Source: Daucus carota subsp. sativus (lineage: Eukaryota; Streptophyta; Magnoliopsida; Apiales; Apiaceae). Taken from it: a stretch of DNA of 64,000 bases. Under the pieces are notes generated by a model. The model was given only the letters and a program-made list of their open reading frames with translations, was not told where the DNA came from and did no database searches. The stretch is from assembly GCF_001625215.2 (NCBI RefSeq), contig NC_030388.2, forward strand, positions 26,276,558 through 26,340,557, in the 5' to 3' direction. Below, one piece after another: positions 1 through 11,262 of the stretch; positions within the stretch are counted from its first letter, which is position 1; each line of letters starts with the position of its first letter. The position numbers and the translations under genes are program-made.

Positions 1-502
1 TTTGTAAGCGCTTTATTTGCAAGCATGTTTTTGGTAGTAATATATATGTCCTTTTCTTCGGATATACACATTAATCTTCAAAACACAATATTTATAATTA
101 ATCTGCAATATCGAAAAGAGTTCATAAAATTATCACACATTTCTTCCCGACTTTCAAAACCGTTACCACTTTCATGTTTTCTCGTAATCATCCGGTCAAA
201 ATAAATTTCAGTCCTAGAGATAGCTTATTAATCTAATACAGACTATACAGTTCATATAAATAAATCTATTATATATTTTTTGAAAATACCGTTTTCTATA
301 GTAATGCCTAACAAATAAAATTTTTAAAATTTATAGTCCAAATACTAATTCTAACGGCATATTTTAGAAAGTGGATTAAATTTGGCATATTACAACTATT
401 GATGGGCCTTGTTGTCGAATAGAGTCCACAGACCTTGGAAAATAGAATAATAAGCACCAAAACAAGCTTAAAAATAAAGCTGAGATTTTTGACAAAAGAG
501 CC
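1..502. other. AT-rich upstream region of BOLA2
   Basis: No coding exon, RNA gene or repeat with visible ends is apparent. The 70-codon minus-strand frame at 308-520 has no recognisable motif and is taken as chance. The last part presumably holds the BOLA2 promoter. Confidence 0.5.
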
Positions 503-510
503 TATAAATA
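503..510 (+). promoter_or_regulatory. TATA box of BOLA2
   Basis: TATAAATA lies 60 bp upstream of the BOLA2 start codon, a spacing that leaves a short 5' leader. The assignment is from motif and position only. Confidence 0.55.
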
Positions 511-569
511 TACAAAGCACACCAAGAAAACCCCAAGACTATACATAAATTCATACAGAAAAAGAAGAG

Positions 570-3500
570 ATGGGAGTAACAAAGGAGCAGGTTGAGTCAT
601 CTCTTAGGTCAAAGCTCAGTCCTTCCCATCTTGTAAGTTGTTATTACTCAATTTTTAATATTTTTATGATATTGTTATTGTTTTATATTATGTATGTATG
701 TATGTATATCAATCATACCCATGTTTTTAAGTTTTGTTTTTGTGTATGTTAGTGTAAATTTGTAGGTGTAGTCATTAGTTATGGCGGATATTCGGGTGGG
801 GCATGTTTTAATTAGTGTAAAGGTTGAAACTTGTGTTGTTTATGTGGTTTGGGAAGATAGTTTTGTTTGATATTATGTACTGAATGGTGAGATAATTTGG
901 AGTTGGGGGAAATAAGTTTTCGGGCGTTTGGAGTGTCATGGGATAAGTGGAAATGGGGGTGATTTTACGTCCCACTGGTGAATAATGGAATGAGTTGCAT
1001 GTTAGGATTGCTTCACAATGTGTTACTGAATTAACGACGATTGAAGAAATATATAATATTGGCTTTCCCTGTAATTTTTTTTTTCTTATTAAGAATCCAA
1101 AGTATAGAGAAAGGAGAATGGAGATAATATGTCTGGGTGTTACAGCATGTTACAGCATTTATTTTAATTCAGGTATTTCCTGCCTTCCAAAATCATAGAC
1201 CGTTGGCATAGTGAGGGTGTTTTTAATTCCCTTTTACCTTGTTATGTTGTCCTCTCACTCTTAATTCCTAAAGTCCCTTGTCCACCCATGTCCCTGCCTG
1301 TTGCTCCTGTTTCCATCTCAACCTCTCCATGTGAGTCGAGATTATGCAAGTTGAGAGTGACAATCAATAATGGCAACGTATGATATATATAAATCTATCA
1401 TGAGTCAGTTGTTATCCCTCTTTTCATAGCTACCAGCCTACTACCATAAAAGTTTAAGCATTGTGTATGGGGACAGGGCTAGGATCTGATTAGTGATTAC
1501 TGCAGCGGCAGATTATTTATGTATAAACTAAATTAAGTTTATATATTAATTTGATACCATAATATAATTATATAAAAATGTACAAAATATTAAAAATTAC
1601 ATACAATTGATAGTATATTATTAGTAGGAAGTTTAATAGTATTACAAAAATTTTCTATTAAAATACTAAATGTAAAACAGTTGTATAAATACTTCATAGT
1701 TGTTACACCCAAGTTCCCAGCTTTAGGGTAGCTGCCGCCACCTCGTACATTTGTACCTGATTGCGGCTTTCCCTACTTTGTATCATATTAAGCTTCGGAC
1801 ATTCCATTAAGCTAAGTGAACCTCAGAGTATGTCATAATCATAAATGACCACAAATATAAAAGAGATACATTTCATCCTCCCGGATGCAAATTAGAACCT
1901 ATGTTATCCGGACTGTTCATTTTGCCTTTAGTACCCGTGTCAGACACTCGATACTCGGACATGGGTATGACACTCCCAACACTTATTTTAGGCCAAAAAC
2001 ATGTAAAATTTTGAAGTTATTGTCGAGTCCGACACTTGGACATATCCATGATGGACTCTTTAAGCCAAGTCCGGGTAACATGGATTAGAACTGTATGAAC
2101 TTTGGCATACTTCTAGTCTTGAGCAGTGTCAAGTGTTGTACGTTTATATAAGTGTTTCAGGTCCCCGCCTAAATTAGCCTTAAAATTTGTAATTAGATAG
2201 CTCGGGAACACAATACTGAGATTTTCCTTTTCTCCTTTTCCTATGACACAGTGATGAAGCACCCACTAATAAAGATGTAACTGCAACAATAGTTCTAGGC
2301 ACTTGATGTCAGGATATAACAAGTCCTTGGATATTCCATGATCCATAGTTATATCTAGGGGTGCCCGTAACCTGATCAAACCGACGCAAACTACCCCTCT
2401 TTTTTGGTCAACTAAACCCGCCAATACCTAAACCGAATTTTAATTCAGTTAAAAAAAAAATTTAAAACTGAATTAAATGGTTTGCCATAGGGTGTTATTA
2501 TTTTTAACCCAACCCGACATTACAAGTTACAACCTGCAGCCTGCACTAATTTTTACTGGAAAGAAGTTCAAGGAATGCCACTTCAAATGATATAATCATC
2601 AACATCGGTGACAAGTGATTCAACTGGCATCTATATAAAGTTGATTGAAGTTGGAGCCTTCTGTCTAAATTAATTATGTACCTTCTGTTTATGTTAGACT
2701 CAATTACTTAGCTTTTGAATGTATTAAGTAGCTGAACTGCTGAACTACTATTGTCTACTGGTAACTAGAGTCTGAACTGTAATATCATTGCGAAATGCAA
2801 ACTATTGAACTACTAGAATATTATTGTTAGTTGTTACAGTTAAGTTGGATGTTTTTATTTTTAGGTCTTATTAATTTATATCAATCCGACCAACCCGAAC
2901 CAACCCCCAGGTATTAACTATTAAGATTTAAGAATGAATTTCTGATGGTGAAGGATCAAGTCTTGAGAAGGTACAAGACTTTAGTACTGTATCAGTATAA
3001 ATCAAACTATGCCATTTATTTTCATTTAAAGCTTCTCTCTACAAATTCTGATCTCCTCGGGTCTTCTCATTTCATTTCCTTGTTATTCTATGGATCTTTT
3101 TCGGGCTGAAGTACTAGTTCTCTAGGATTCGAGCTGACATTAGTTGTCCATATTATGCCTTCATGACTTGTAATGGATTACAAACACACAATTACTGTCG
3201 CCCATATAATGCGTTTGTAACTTGAGCTGGTACATACATACAAGTGGGAGTGTTGGGTCCATAAGGTCCCTTAAAAAGCGGTATGCTGTGGTCATTATAT
3301 ACAAGCTTGGTATTTTAGTATCATCTCCTTCTGGATGCATATTCATGGTTTTTATTCTCTTTTTCCTGTGTCAAATAATCATATATGTAACCTAACCTTC
3401 TTTTCTTTATTTTCATCAGGACGTTGTTGACACATCTGGGGGGTATGTTCTCCTTTCCAGAAACCTATGCAATGAATCTATAAAGACTGGTTTTTGCTAT

Positions 3501-3737
3501 CTCACTTTCAGTTTGTAATGAGTTTGTATCTTTGTCAGTTGTGGTGCCAGTTTTGCTGTTGAAATTGTATCGGACCAGTTTGAAGGGAAGAGGTTACTGG
3601 AGAGGCATAGGATGGTGAATGCTGCATTGGTGGAGGAAATGAAGGACATCCATGCTCTATCCATAACTAAAGCTCTGACCCCCGAGCAGCAATTGAAAAA
3701 GCAGCAGGAGTCGGAAAAATCTCAAGTTGCCATTTGA
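570..3737 (+). CDS. BOLA2: BolA-like protein 2 (cytosolic/nuclear BolA), 3 exons
   Basis: Coding exons are 570-632, 3420-3442 and 3539-3737, all with GT-AG introns and phases that join without a break. The product is 94 residues, the usual length for plant BolA2. The start MGVTKEQVES is followed by a BolA fold: strand DVVDTSGGCG, then FAVEIVSDQFEGKRLLERHRMVNAAL with the invariant-type RHRMV helix. The conserved cysteine is about residue 30, in GGCG. From family knowledge, BolA2 pairs with the monothiol glutaredoxin GRXS17 through a shared [2Fe-2S] cluster or an apo-complex in cytosol and nucleus, and acts in iron-sulfur and redox regulation. There is no transit peptide, which separates it from the plastid and mitochondrial BolA1, BolA4 and SufE1 proteins. 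The C-terminus is Q/K/E-rich, as in orthologues. Intron 1 is 2.8 kb and carries a MITE at 1899-2083. Confidence 0.93.
1899..2083. mobile_element. hAT-type MITE in BOLA2 intron 1
   Basis: This 185-bp element is bounded by imperfect terminal inverted repeats: the left end begins CTATGTTATCCGGACT and the right end reads AGTCCGGGTAACATGG. It is flanked by a perfect 8-bp direct repeat ATTAGAAC at 1891-1898 and 2084-2091. An 8-bp target duplication is the hAT signature. It has no coding capacity. Confidence 0.75.
2350..3419. other. Remainder of BOLA2 intron 1
   Basis: Non-coding intron. A GGGGTG...CCAACCC-bounded stretch at about 2355-2915, with repeated 'aacccgac' phrases, resembles a decayed repeat, but I cannot define its ends. 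Nothing else is visible. Confidence 0.35.
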
Positions 3738-4406
3738 AACTATTCATATTCTATAATGACCGCCTTAGACAAAGCCTGATGACAAAACATACTGGATTGT
3801 AATAAATAAAGAGTTGGATGTATGCTTTACTTGCTGGAATTTGCATGTAGATGACTTTTTGCATTTTATTTTGAAACTTTCTAAGATTATAATTGCATAT
3901 AACGAAAATATCAGGGGAAGTTCATTTTAGTGCTTCCAAAATGTATACCTTATACAGCTTTTAGATTTTACTTCTCCTCTGAGCTAGGCAATATGGTTTG
4001 TCTCTTTTACTGAACTCAATTGTCATACATCTATAGCATTGGTATCAAATAATATATAACTTTCCAGATTTTGTATATCATATTACATTGCATTAGTATC
4101 CTGAAGACCCAAAAGCCTTGGCCAGATTAAAGAAACTCCCCCATTGTATGGGAAACATTGTTGCCTTGGTGAAACCAAGCAAAAAATTAGAACAAAATCA
4201 TTTTGGGAAAAGCTTCCCACGTATATTCATACAAATGAATATACTTATATTCATACAATATGAAGGTAGGCACAATAGCCAAGTTCTTAAAACACATACT
4301 CCACAATAGCCAAGTTCTTAAAACACATACTCTCTTATACACAGTTTCAAAACTGATAGGGATGGTATGTGTTATAAAGCAAGGTACGCAAATGCTAGTC
4401 TCAAGC
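3738..4406. other. BOLA2 3' flank
   Basis: Holds the presumed BOLA2 3' UTR (AATAAA-like 'aataaataaa' near 3803) and AT-rich DNA, including the 31-bp tandem repeat annotated separately. No gene is seen on the plus strand. Confidence 0.45.
4271..4332. repeat. Perfect 31-bp tandem duplication
   Basis: Positions 4271-4301 and 4302-4332 are identical and adjacent. The unit begins CACAATAGCCAAG and ends CACATACTC. Perfect identity suggests a recent local duplication or slippage event. Confidence 0.9.
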
Positions 4407-4813
4407 TCAATAATCTTGGCCACAGATGCATCTCCGACCTTTTGGAAGATCACAGCCCTGTCTTGCGATTTTATAACTCGCAGACTTTCCATGATCAAGT
4501 GGAACCTTAAGTGCAGACTCATTTCTTGCACCAGTTGATTCAGCCTGGAAGGAGATAAAAATAGCATTAATATGTTTCCCAGATGAACATAAACCCCAAA
4601 TAAAGCAAGTACACTGGAAAGCCACCAGAACACAAGAATAGAAGTCACAACCAAATTAATGTTGCAAGACTAGTTATATTAGCTGCAATACCCCTGCTAA
4701 GTGCTACATAGCTTTCAATGAAAAAAATGCACCTGATTATGAGAACTTACAGGATGACGGGGATCGGCAAGCATAGGAAAAAGCCTCTGACAAAAAGTGC
4801 TTGCCTTGCCTAA
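4407..4813 (-). pseudogene. Two orphan minus-strand exon-like segments
   Basis: Reading the minus strand, about 4813-4751 is open (LGKASTFCQRLFPMLADPRH) and ends at a good donor GTAAGT. The second segment, 4544-4407, follows a TCTCCTTCCAG acceptor and stays open for 45 codons to a TGA, ending RRCICGQDY. The two segments join in phase. No further exon is visible between 4813 and the FBN5-like gene at 5506, so this looks like the last two exons of a gene whose remainder is missing, or a captured gene fragment. I do not recognise the family. A competing open frame across the second segment (4654-4187) makes the reading uncertain. Confidence 0.35.
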
Positions 4814-5505
4814 GACTTCATCAGGAAGAGGAGAATAATATCAGTTTATGTATTAACAGGTTGTGCAAAAAATTAAAGAGGGTACAAAGTCAGATTACAT
4901 AAAGGACAACTAATTTTAACAATCAAAATTTCAACTCTACTCTTTCAAAAAAAAAAAGATATCAACTCTATCCTTCCTTAGCACTTGACCAATATGAAAA
5001 AGAAAACAGGGACGAAACCATCTGACTGATAAACTTGTAGACTTCAAAAAATTAGACTCAACAATTAAGATTATACCAAAATGAGAACTAGTATTAATAC
5101 AATTACACCTAATTTAACAAAATTGAGCTCTTTAAAAAGTTTCGGATCCAATCAACCTAGCCACAGTAAGAAATTTGCAACATTTTATGTAAAAAGCATT
5201 TTGAACTTATGTTAGTTTAGCAGTTTATTTCATCTTTTTTTTACTGGGGATGACAATCTGTTTTCTGTTTATTTAACTGACCTTTTTGAACTACTATTAA
5301 TCTAGCAATTTATCAACCACTTATTTCATATCCATACAATCTAATAATCTGAATAAAACATCTTGTGCTTATATATTTAATACTATTTAAGAATAGAATA
5401 TTTAATAGTACTTACTATGGTCCATGGATGAAAACCAAAACGGCAAAACCTATTCACAGATAAAATTTGAGCTTGCCCAAGAGCTTCATCTTCACAGGAG
5501 ACAAA
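4814..5505. other. AT-rich spacer upstream of the fibrillin gene
   Basis: No coding exon or bounded repeat is visible. It must contain the promoter of the downstream plus-strand gene, but no convincing TATA box could be fixed. Confidence 0.4.
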
Positions 5506-7859
5506 ATGGCAGCAAAGCTTGTCCATTCTCCAATCCCTGTTCCTAGTGTGGGACCTACAACATGTGTTATTACAAATCTGATGAGAACTCCCAGAGCATT
5601 CTCAACCACTGACATAAGTAACAAGATGAACACTAGGATTAAGCAGCACCCAGATGGTTTCAGACCCAGTTCTACTGTCAAAGTTGCTGAGCAGACCTCT
5701 ACTGTGGTGGGAGATGAAGATGATGAGGAGGAGGCAAAAGGGTCAGCAAATTGTAAGACAGTTGCTCAAGTAAAAGCAGAACTTTATCATATACTACAAG
5801 GTAATTCAAGAACTTTCTAAAGTTTCTTAGCACTCTTGCCGTGAATATATTTGGTGTGCAGTTAATTTAGGTGTTTCCATGAATTGTTGAAAAGGGATTA
5901 ATAGAGGAATTTTCGGGGTCCCCATGGAGGAAAAAACTGAGATTGAAGATCTTGTTAAGCTCCTTGAATCACAAAATCCAACTCCAGATCCAACTCAGAA
6001 TCTTAATAAGGTGCGTGAAGTTCTTACTAGATTATTTTCATTTATTCTTGCATTGTAATTTTTGGAGTTCTTTACTTTTTACAATTAAACAAAAGCCGAT
6101 CTGTTTTTGACAAAATTGGAATTTTCATCGTCTCGTTAAGAAAATGACGGATATCATTGAATCAAGAGTTCATTAATATTTAAAAAAGTGTTTTTGAAGA
6201 TGATTTAGTTATCCAGAAGAGCGGGTATCAAAATAACGCTCAGAAAACATATAACACGTTTTACTTAATAAAATGGATATGATAGAAGAGTAATCAATAA
6301 TAACTTAACACATCACTTTTGAGAAATTTTTGAGATATATTTTTGGGACCTTTAGCATTTCCCTATCTAAAAAGGCTCGCCTAATCTCTACTCGTTAATC
6401 TTTCATCTTGGTGTAATTATTTGAAAAAGATATCAAAATTTTGATTTATCTGTTTTCATGGATAATTGATAAGGTGGCTGGATGTTGGAAACTTCTTTAT
6501 AGTACAATCAGAATTCTTGGATCAAAGAGAACGAAGCTGGGACTGCGTGATTTTATTAGTTTGGCAGATTTTCTCCAGATCATTGATGTTGTTGAGGTAC
6601 TTCTATCATTACTCCATCATTACTCTAATAGATGTTGTTGAGGTACTTCTATTATTACTCCATCATTACTCTAATAAATGTCATTAGTCATAGATTAATA
6701 CAAAATCATCGATTGAGAAAATAAGTTTGCCAAATTTTTTTATTAATGTTCTTCCTATACTTCGTTCTCAACCGTGTATATATATTTGTCTACTCTCCAA
6801 ATAATTCATGAAAGATACAATGATGACATTTTTGAGGTTAAGTTTTTTTAAAATTAAAATATAGGCATTATTATATTTTTAATGAAAAGGAATGCAAGCA
6901 AGATATGTATTGAATGTGTAACCATAATATATTTTCTAAATAAGTGGCATATTTTACATTTGGTGAATCATTCAACATATTTAGATGTGTTGTTTGGACA
7001 ATTACCCTCTAGCATTTTCAGTTGTGCTATTTTCGGTACTTGCCATCTTATTTCCATATACTATTATAGTCACTTTCGAAAGAATGGCTTTAATTGAACT
7101 TGAAAAAGGAAAGAAAGAAATAATCTTGCATATTGTATAAGTATTCAGAGCAGATATTAAAAGAATTTTAAAAAAAAGTTGTTTTTAAAAAATCTTTTTA
7201 TTTGTTCTTATATTTTTTATGTGTATAATGATATTTGTAAATCTTTTTTATATATCTCATTAAATTTGAACCTTGTGTTATGCTCCAAAATGGAGGGAAA
7301 AGCAGTTAATGTGATCAAGTTCAATGCAAGAGGCCTAAATTTATTGAATGGCAAGTTAACCATTGAAGCCACGTTTAAGGTTGCATCAAAATCAGTTAAG
7401 AATCCACACTTTTGGTTATGTTGTCTTCTTTTTTATGTTATACAAGACACTAATCCATATACGAGATACTGCAGAGAGTTGATATTAGTTACAGGAACTC
7501 GAGGATAACTCCTGATCAGGTACATAAAACTACTCTACAAAAACTTCCTTTTTAGTCTTTTACTTAAAGATAACTTCTCGTCTTTTGTTGATTCAAAACA
7601 TTAGCTGATGAATTTGTTCCGGAAGAACTATGATACATTGCTTGGAATCTTCAACCCAGAAGGCTGGCTAGAGATCACGTAGCCTTCCAATCTTCTTGCA
7701 CAATTTAAAAAATAATTAATTTATAACGAAGCAGCTATAAACTGATTACTTTGTGTTTATATTGCTCATTGCAGTTATGTTGACGATTCATTGAGAATAG
7801 GGAGGGATGATAAAGCCAATATCTTCATACTAGAGAGATCAGACGAAGACAATCTATGA
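5506..7859 (+). CDS. FBN5: Plastid-lipid-associated protein / fibrillin, FBN5-like, 7 exons
   Basis: Exons are 5506-5800, 5895-6010, 6474-6596, 7296-7394, 7475-7519, 7605-7678 and 7775-7859. All have GT-AG introns and continuous phase, giving 278 residues. The ATG at 5506 was chosen because the open frame upstream lacks an ATG. Residues 1-70 are S/T/P-rich with few acidic residues and look like a chloroplast transit peptide, followed by an acidic linker DEDDEEE. The mature part has fibrillin hallmarks: [34 protein letters not shown] in two halves, NPEGWLEI and the C-terminal block ending IFILER. From family knowledge, FBN5 binds solanesyl diphosphate synthases and supports plastoquinone-9 synthesis at the chloroplast membrane. 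The subfamily call rests on the RTKLGLRDF and RGLNLL blocks; another fibrillin group is possible. The exon 3 donor lies in a tandem repeat. Confidence 0.85.
6585..6676 (+). repeat. 46-bp tandem repeat duplicating the exon 3 splice donor
   Basis: Copies 6585-6630 and 6631-6676 differ at one base. Each begins GATGTTGTTGAGGTACTTCT and therefore carries the same GAG|GTACTT donor. The first donor (6597) keeps the reading frame into exon 4. The second (6643) would add 46 nt, which is not a multiple of three. Confidence 0.9.
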
Positions 7860-8729
7860 GCATTCTTTCTTGATAGATAATTTATAGGACGCATGATTGT
7901 GTTATTGAGCATTATACATGAGGAACAACGAGGAATAATGCATTGAGTTACATATTGAATTCGGTCTTCATATTTTATAATTCTGATGAAGATGCTAATA
8001 TTTTATAGGAACTGTGATCGGTCTAATTACAACAATTTTAAAAGAACACCATCTCTTCTTAGCTTTTTTTTTTCCTTCTAAATTTTATTAATTTTAAGTA
8101 GATGGATATAGGTAATGAAAAATTTGGAAATTCATAACTAGGGTATAGAGTGTTGATAGATGGTCAGGGATCGAGTTCGGTTTAGGTTTAGATAAATTCA
8201 AATTCAAATTAAGATGTATTCAAGTTTTAAATTTCAATTCAAATCCAAGTTGAAATTCAAATTCAAAAACTAAAACTAAATATTCAGGTATGATTCATTA
8301 GATTTCGGATCAGATCAATTTTTTTGCAATATATTAAAAATTTTAAAATAATAAAGTAACTTTGAGAGATTTACTAACAGCAACTTAGTTGCTTCATTGA
8401 CAGTAGCTTCTTTTATTTCAGAGTAAAGAGAATTAGAAGTAATATCCAAAATATTTTCTTCAATATACTCCATGATTCTTTGTTCATCTATCTAATCACT
8501 ACCTTCCTTTCCAAGAGAAAGTCCTTCAACAACTTTGATTAACCTCAGTCATTTCACTAATTTCATGGCTATATATTTAAGAATTTTTGTAATCTCGATA
8601 TAATGGTGCCTTGATCATTTGAAACTTCGACATTGAGAAGCATATGAAAAACTTTTATAATTAATTATTTACACCTTATATCCATTTTCTCACAAAACAA
8701 GACTATTCATCGAACCGGTAAAAGAATAT
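7860..8729. other. FBN5 3' flank and AT-rich spacer
   Basis: No gene seen. Between about 8190 and 8280 there are several imperfect copies of an 'aaattcaaattc' phrase on the plus strand, a simple low-complexity repeat. Confidence 0.4.
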
Positions 8730-8747
8730 GACACTGTGACTTGATTT

Positions 8748-8856
8748 TTTTTTTTTTTTTTGACAAATATGGCTTATAGCCTTACAAATGAGTATCTGTT
8801 CTACGAAACTCTCGAGGTGAGTCATGGTCGAACCCAGGACCTGGGACGACAGCCAC
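8748..8856 (-). mobile_element. tRNA-derived SINE (copy 1), minus orientation
   Basis: Read on the minus strand, the element holds a pol III B-box-like GGGTTCGACCATGAC and the segment CTCATTTGTAAGGCTATAAG, and ends in a poly-A tail (poly-T on the plus strand). It is flanked by a perfect 18-bp target duplication GACACTGTGACTTGATTT at 8730-8747 and 8857-8874. Related copies occur at about 29,658, 33,074 and 62,174. Confidence 0.85.
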
Positions 8857-9009
8857 GACACTGTGACTTGATTTAAATATACTTCAATCATAAAATTGGC
8901 TATACTTATTACTTACCAACATGCATGTAGGAAGAGAATTATACTTTGCTTTTAATACCATGGTCAAGGTCTTTACATACAGGAAAATAGGATAAGATGA
9001 ATCGAATTT

Positions 9010-9186
9010 TCTATGATGTGCCCAAGGGCACACAATAGTCACTAACTTTGAGATGAATACTAACTTTTGATTGGTGGATAGGTAATAAATGTTAATGCCC
9101 CCGCATTCACATCAATTCCACCAATCAAAATAGCCTATTTTCTTGAGAGTTTGTGCTTATTGTGTGCCCTTGGGCACACATTAGAA
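9010..9186. mobile_element. Short MITE with long inverted repeats
   Basis: The left end has TGTGCCCAAGGGCACACAAT and the right end its inverse ATTGTGTGCCCTTGGGCACA, so each terminus is itself nearly palindromic. Inverted similarity continues for about 40 bp at each end. Internally there is a second inverted pair (GATTGGTGG near 9070, CCACCAATC near 9120). The target duplication is unclear, so the superfamily is unassigned. Confidence 0.7.
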
Positions 9187-10789
9187 AGACCGACAATGAA
9201 TTTCTAGACATAGACTTATAGAAAATTGTGTCTCTCGAATACAATCAAAAACTGAATATGGGCAAGCTCATTCTCAGGGAGCTCAACCCATGGCTCATTA
9301 TGCCCATCCATAAGAGCTAAGACAATTTTCCTTCCTAGATTTATCCAGATAACTTTAAATTATAAAAATAATTCTTAGCTTGACTTGCTAATATAGATAA
9401 ACAAAGAATTAATTATTTTTAAAACTAATGTTTAAAACTCTATAGAACATCTTGGTGTTACATGCACCACTCTTGAGGCTCTCACATGGTTGTTTGGCCG
9501 AATGACCCTCGAATTTCTTTCCAGATGAAAACCAACCTAATTTTGAGAGCAATTATAATAATTTATGTGAGAGCAAAAATTTCTTCACACTTATAAGCAT
9601 TATCAACATCCTGCGAACAAGTCTAATGAATCAACTGTTCAAAAGAATTTAGACCCAAACATATCGTCCAAGATATCACATATACTAAATTATATTTTCA
9701 AAATTAATTATATATTATATATTATAAATATAATAAATATGATTTAAAAGAAAGTTCTTAAAAAATTATAAATTTTATAATACACATAATTTTCCTCAAA
9801 ATAAATCTATACTATACTATAATAAGCCAACATGGGTATAATTTGTAGTCCAAGATTTTAGTTATATTTTTTTGGTTTGGTACTCTCCTTTTGGTACTAC
9901 AAGTATACAAATGTGGAGTCTATTAGTATTATAAACAGGTTCAAACACTAAAAATATTTCATTAAAAAAGTTATAATGATGTTATAAATAAAATTATAAA
10001 TATACAATTTTGAATATCTTTTTTAAAAAAGAACTTTCATATAACTCTTTTTAACTTTAACGTGTTCTATTTCAATATAACCATTACATAACCCTTTCTA
10101 ATTCTAATCTTAAAAGTTATTGTTGTCAAAAAAACCAAGATTACAAAATTACGTTGAAATTCGATTGATTAAATTACACGATCGACTAAGTTTAGAAAAG
10201 ATTAGAATTTTTTGATTTTTTTTATTTTTAAATCTACGTGTACTAAATTCAGATTAAATGTACTAAAATCCTAATATATATATCGGGAGATAATATAATC
10301 AGTTAAATAATATAATTTAATTAAAATTCAATCTATTAATACTAAATACTAATAAAATGATGTTAAAATTTAAATTATAAATAATAAATTACGAACGCTT
10401 TAACAATTTTGACTTGTCTTCATGTTACTTGTTCGCATCATAAACCCTTTGTAAACAAGAAAAGAAATTAGAATATTCTAATATCCATCGTGGCGCAGAC
10501 AGCATCAACCCATGTATACTTACGCAACTATACATACACACATCTCCCTCTGTTGTTTCTTAAAACTGCCAAGACAAAGAAATGAATAACAAATAAAACC
10601 ACTTTCACCATCACCCGCAAACATCATACATATGGACTGGGCACGGAGACTAAGAAAAGTGTATAAAGTAATGTAAAGTAGGAAGAAAGAGCAAGAAAAG
10701 TGGGTAAAGTAGTGGGATCCATCAATATATAATTGATAGATTTGGAAAAATAGTTGAAAGAAGTGGGTGTGTGGGATTTTTATATTATA
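9187..10789. other. AT-rich intergenic DNA upstream of the ARL5-type gene
   Basis: No coding exon with plant-like splice signals is seen. The minus-strand frame at 10,520-10,846 (108 codons) runs into the MITE at 10,790 and is not believed. Long A/T runs dominate. Confidence 0.45.
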
Positions 10790-11046
10790 CTCCCTCAGTC
10801 CCATTTTAGTTGTCACATTTGGTTTTGTGCCGGTCAAATTGACCAAAGTTTGACTGAAATTTATTAATATTTTATCAATTGAAAAAATAAAAAAAATATG
10901 TCACCGGAAATAACTTTTAATCTACTTTAAGATGTAATTTTCAGTTTTTTAAAATAATGAAAGAGTGACTTGTAATCCTTGGTCAAAAATTAGTCAATTT
11001 GACCAACAAAAAAGGAAATGTGACAACTAAAATGGGACGGAGGGAG
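10790..11046. mobile_element. Stowaway-like (Tc1/mariner) MITE
   Basis: A 257-bp element begins CTCCCTCAGTCCCATTTTAG and ends with the inverse TAAAATGGGACGGAGGGAG, flanked by TA dinucleotides at 10,788 and 11,047. The CTCCCTCCGTCCC terminus is the standard plant Stowaway end. It sits about 0.4 kb upstream of the ARL5-type start codon. Confidence 0.85.
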
Positions 11047-11048
11047 TA

Positions 11049-11142
11049 AAACTTGACTATTTTGGGAAAGTTTTAAAATGTATAGAATTGAGTGTGACAT
11101 CCAAACAAGTAAAGTGTATAGAATTAAATGGGACGGAGGGAG
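11049..11142. mobile_element. Partial Stowaway-like MITE end
   Basis: A second right-hand terminus (GAATTAAATGGGACGGAGGG, then AGTA) ends at 11,142, immediately beside the complete element. No matching left end is present, so this is a remnant. Its terminus resembles that of the element at 15,655 rather than its neighbour. Confidence 0.6.
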
Positions 11143-11262
11143 TACTAATTGCTTCTTCGAATCAAATCCCATCTCGTTTAACCAGATTCAGAGGCACTTG
11201 CCGCCCCTCAAGAACCAGGTTTCTACCAAATCGCACCCCTAATTCATATTTCTCAAATCAAG

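Noticed and set aside
4187..4654. 155-codon minus-strand frame overlapping the orphan exons
   Set aside because: It ignores the clear splice acceptor at 4545 and runs through the 31-bp tandem repeat. No family motif was seen.
8748..8856. Possible tRNA gene because of the GGTTCGA box
   Set aside because: No cloverleaf can be formed, and the poly-A tail and 18-bp target repeats identify a SINE.
10520..10846. 108-codon minus-strand frame upstream of the ARL5-type gene
   Set aside because: It begins inside the Stowaway-like MITE and has a low-complexity, non-plant-gene composition.
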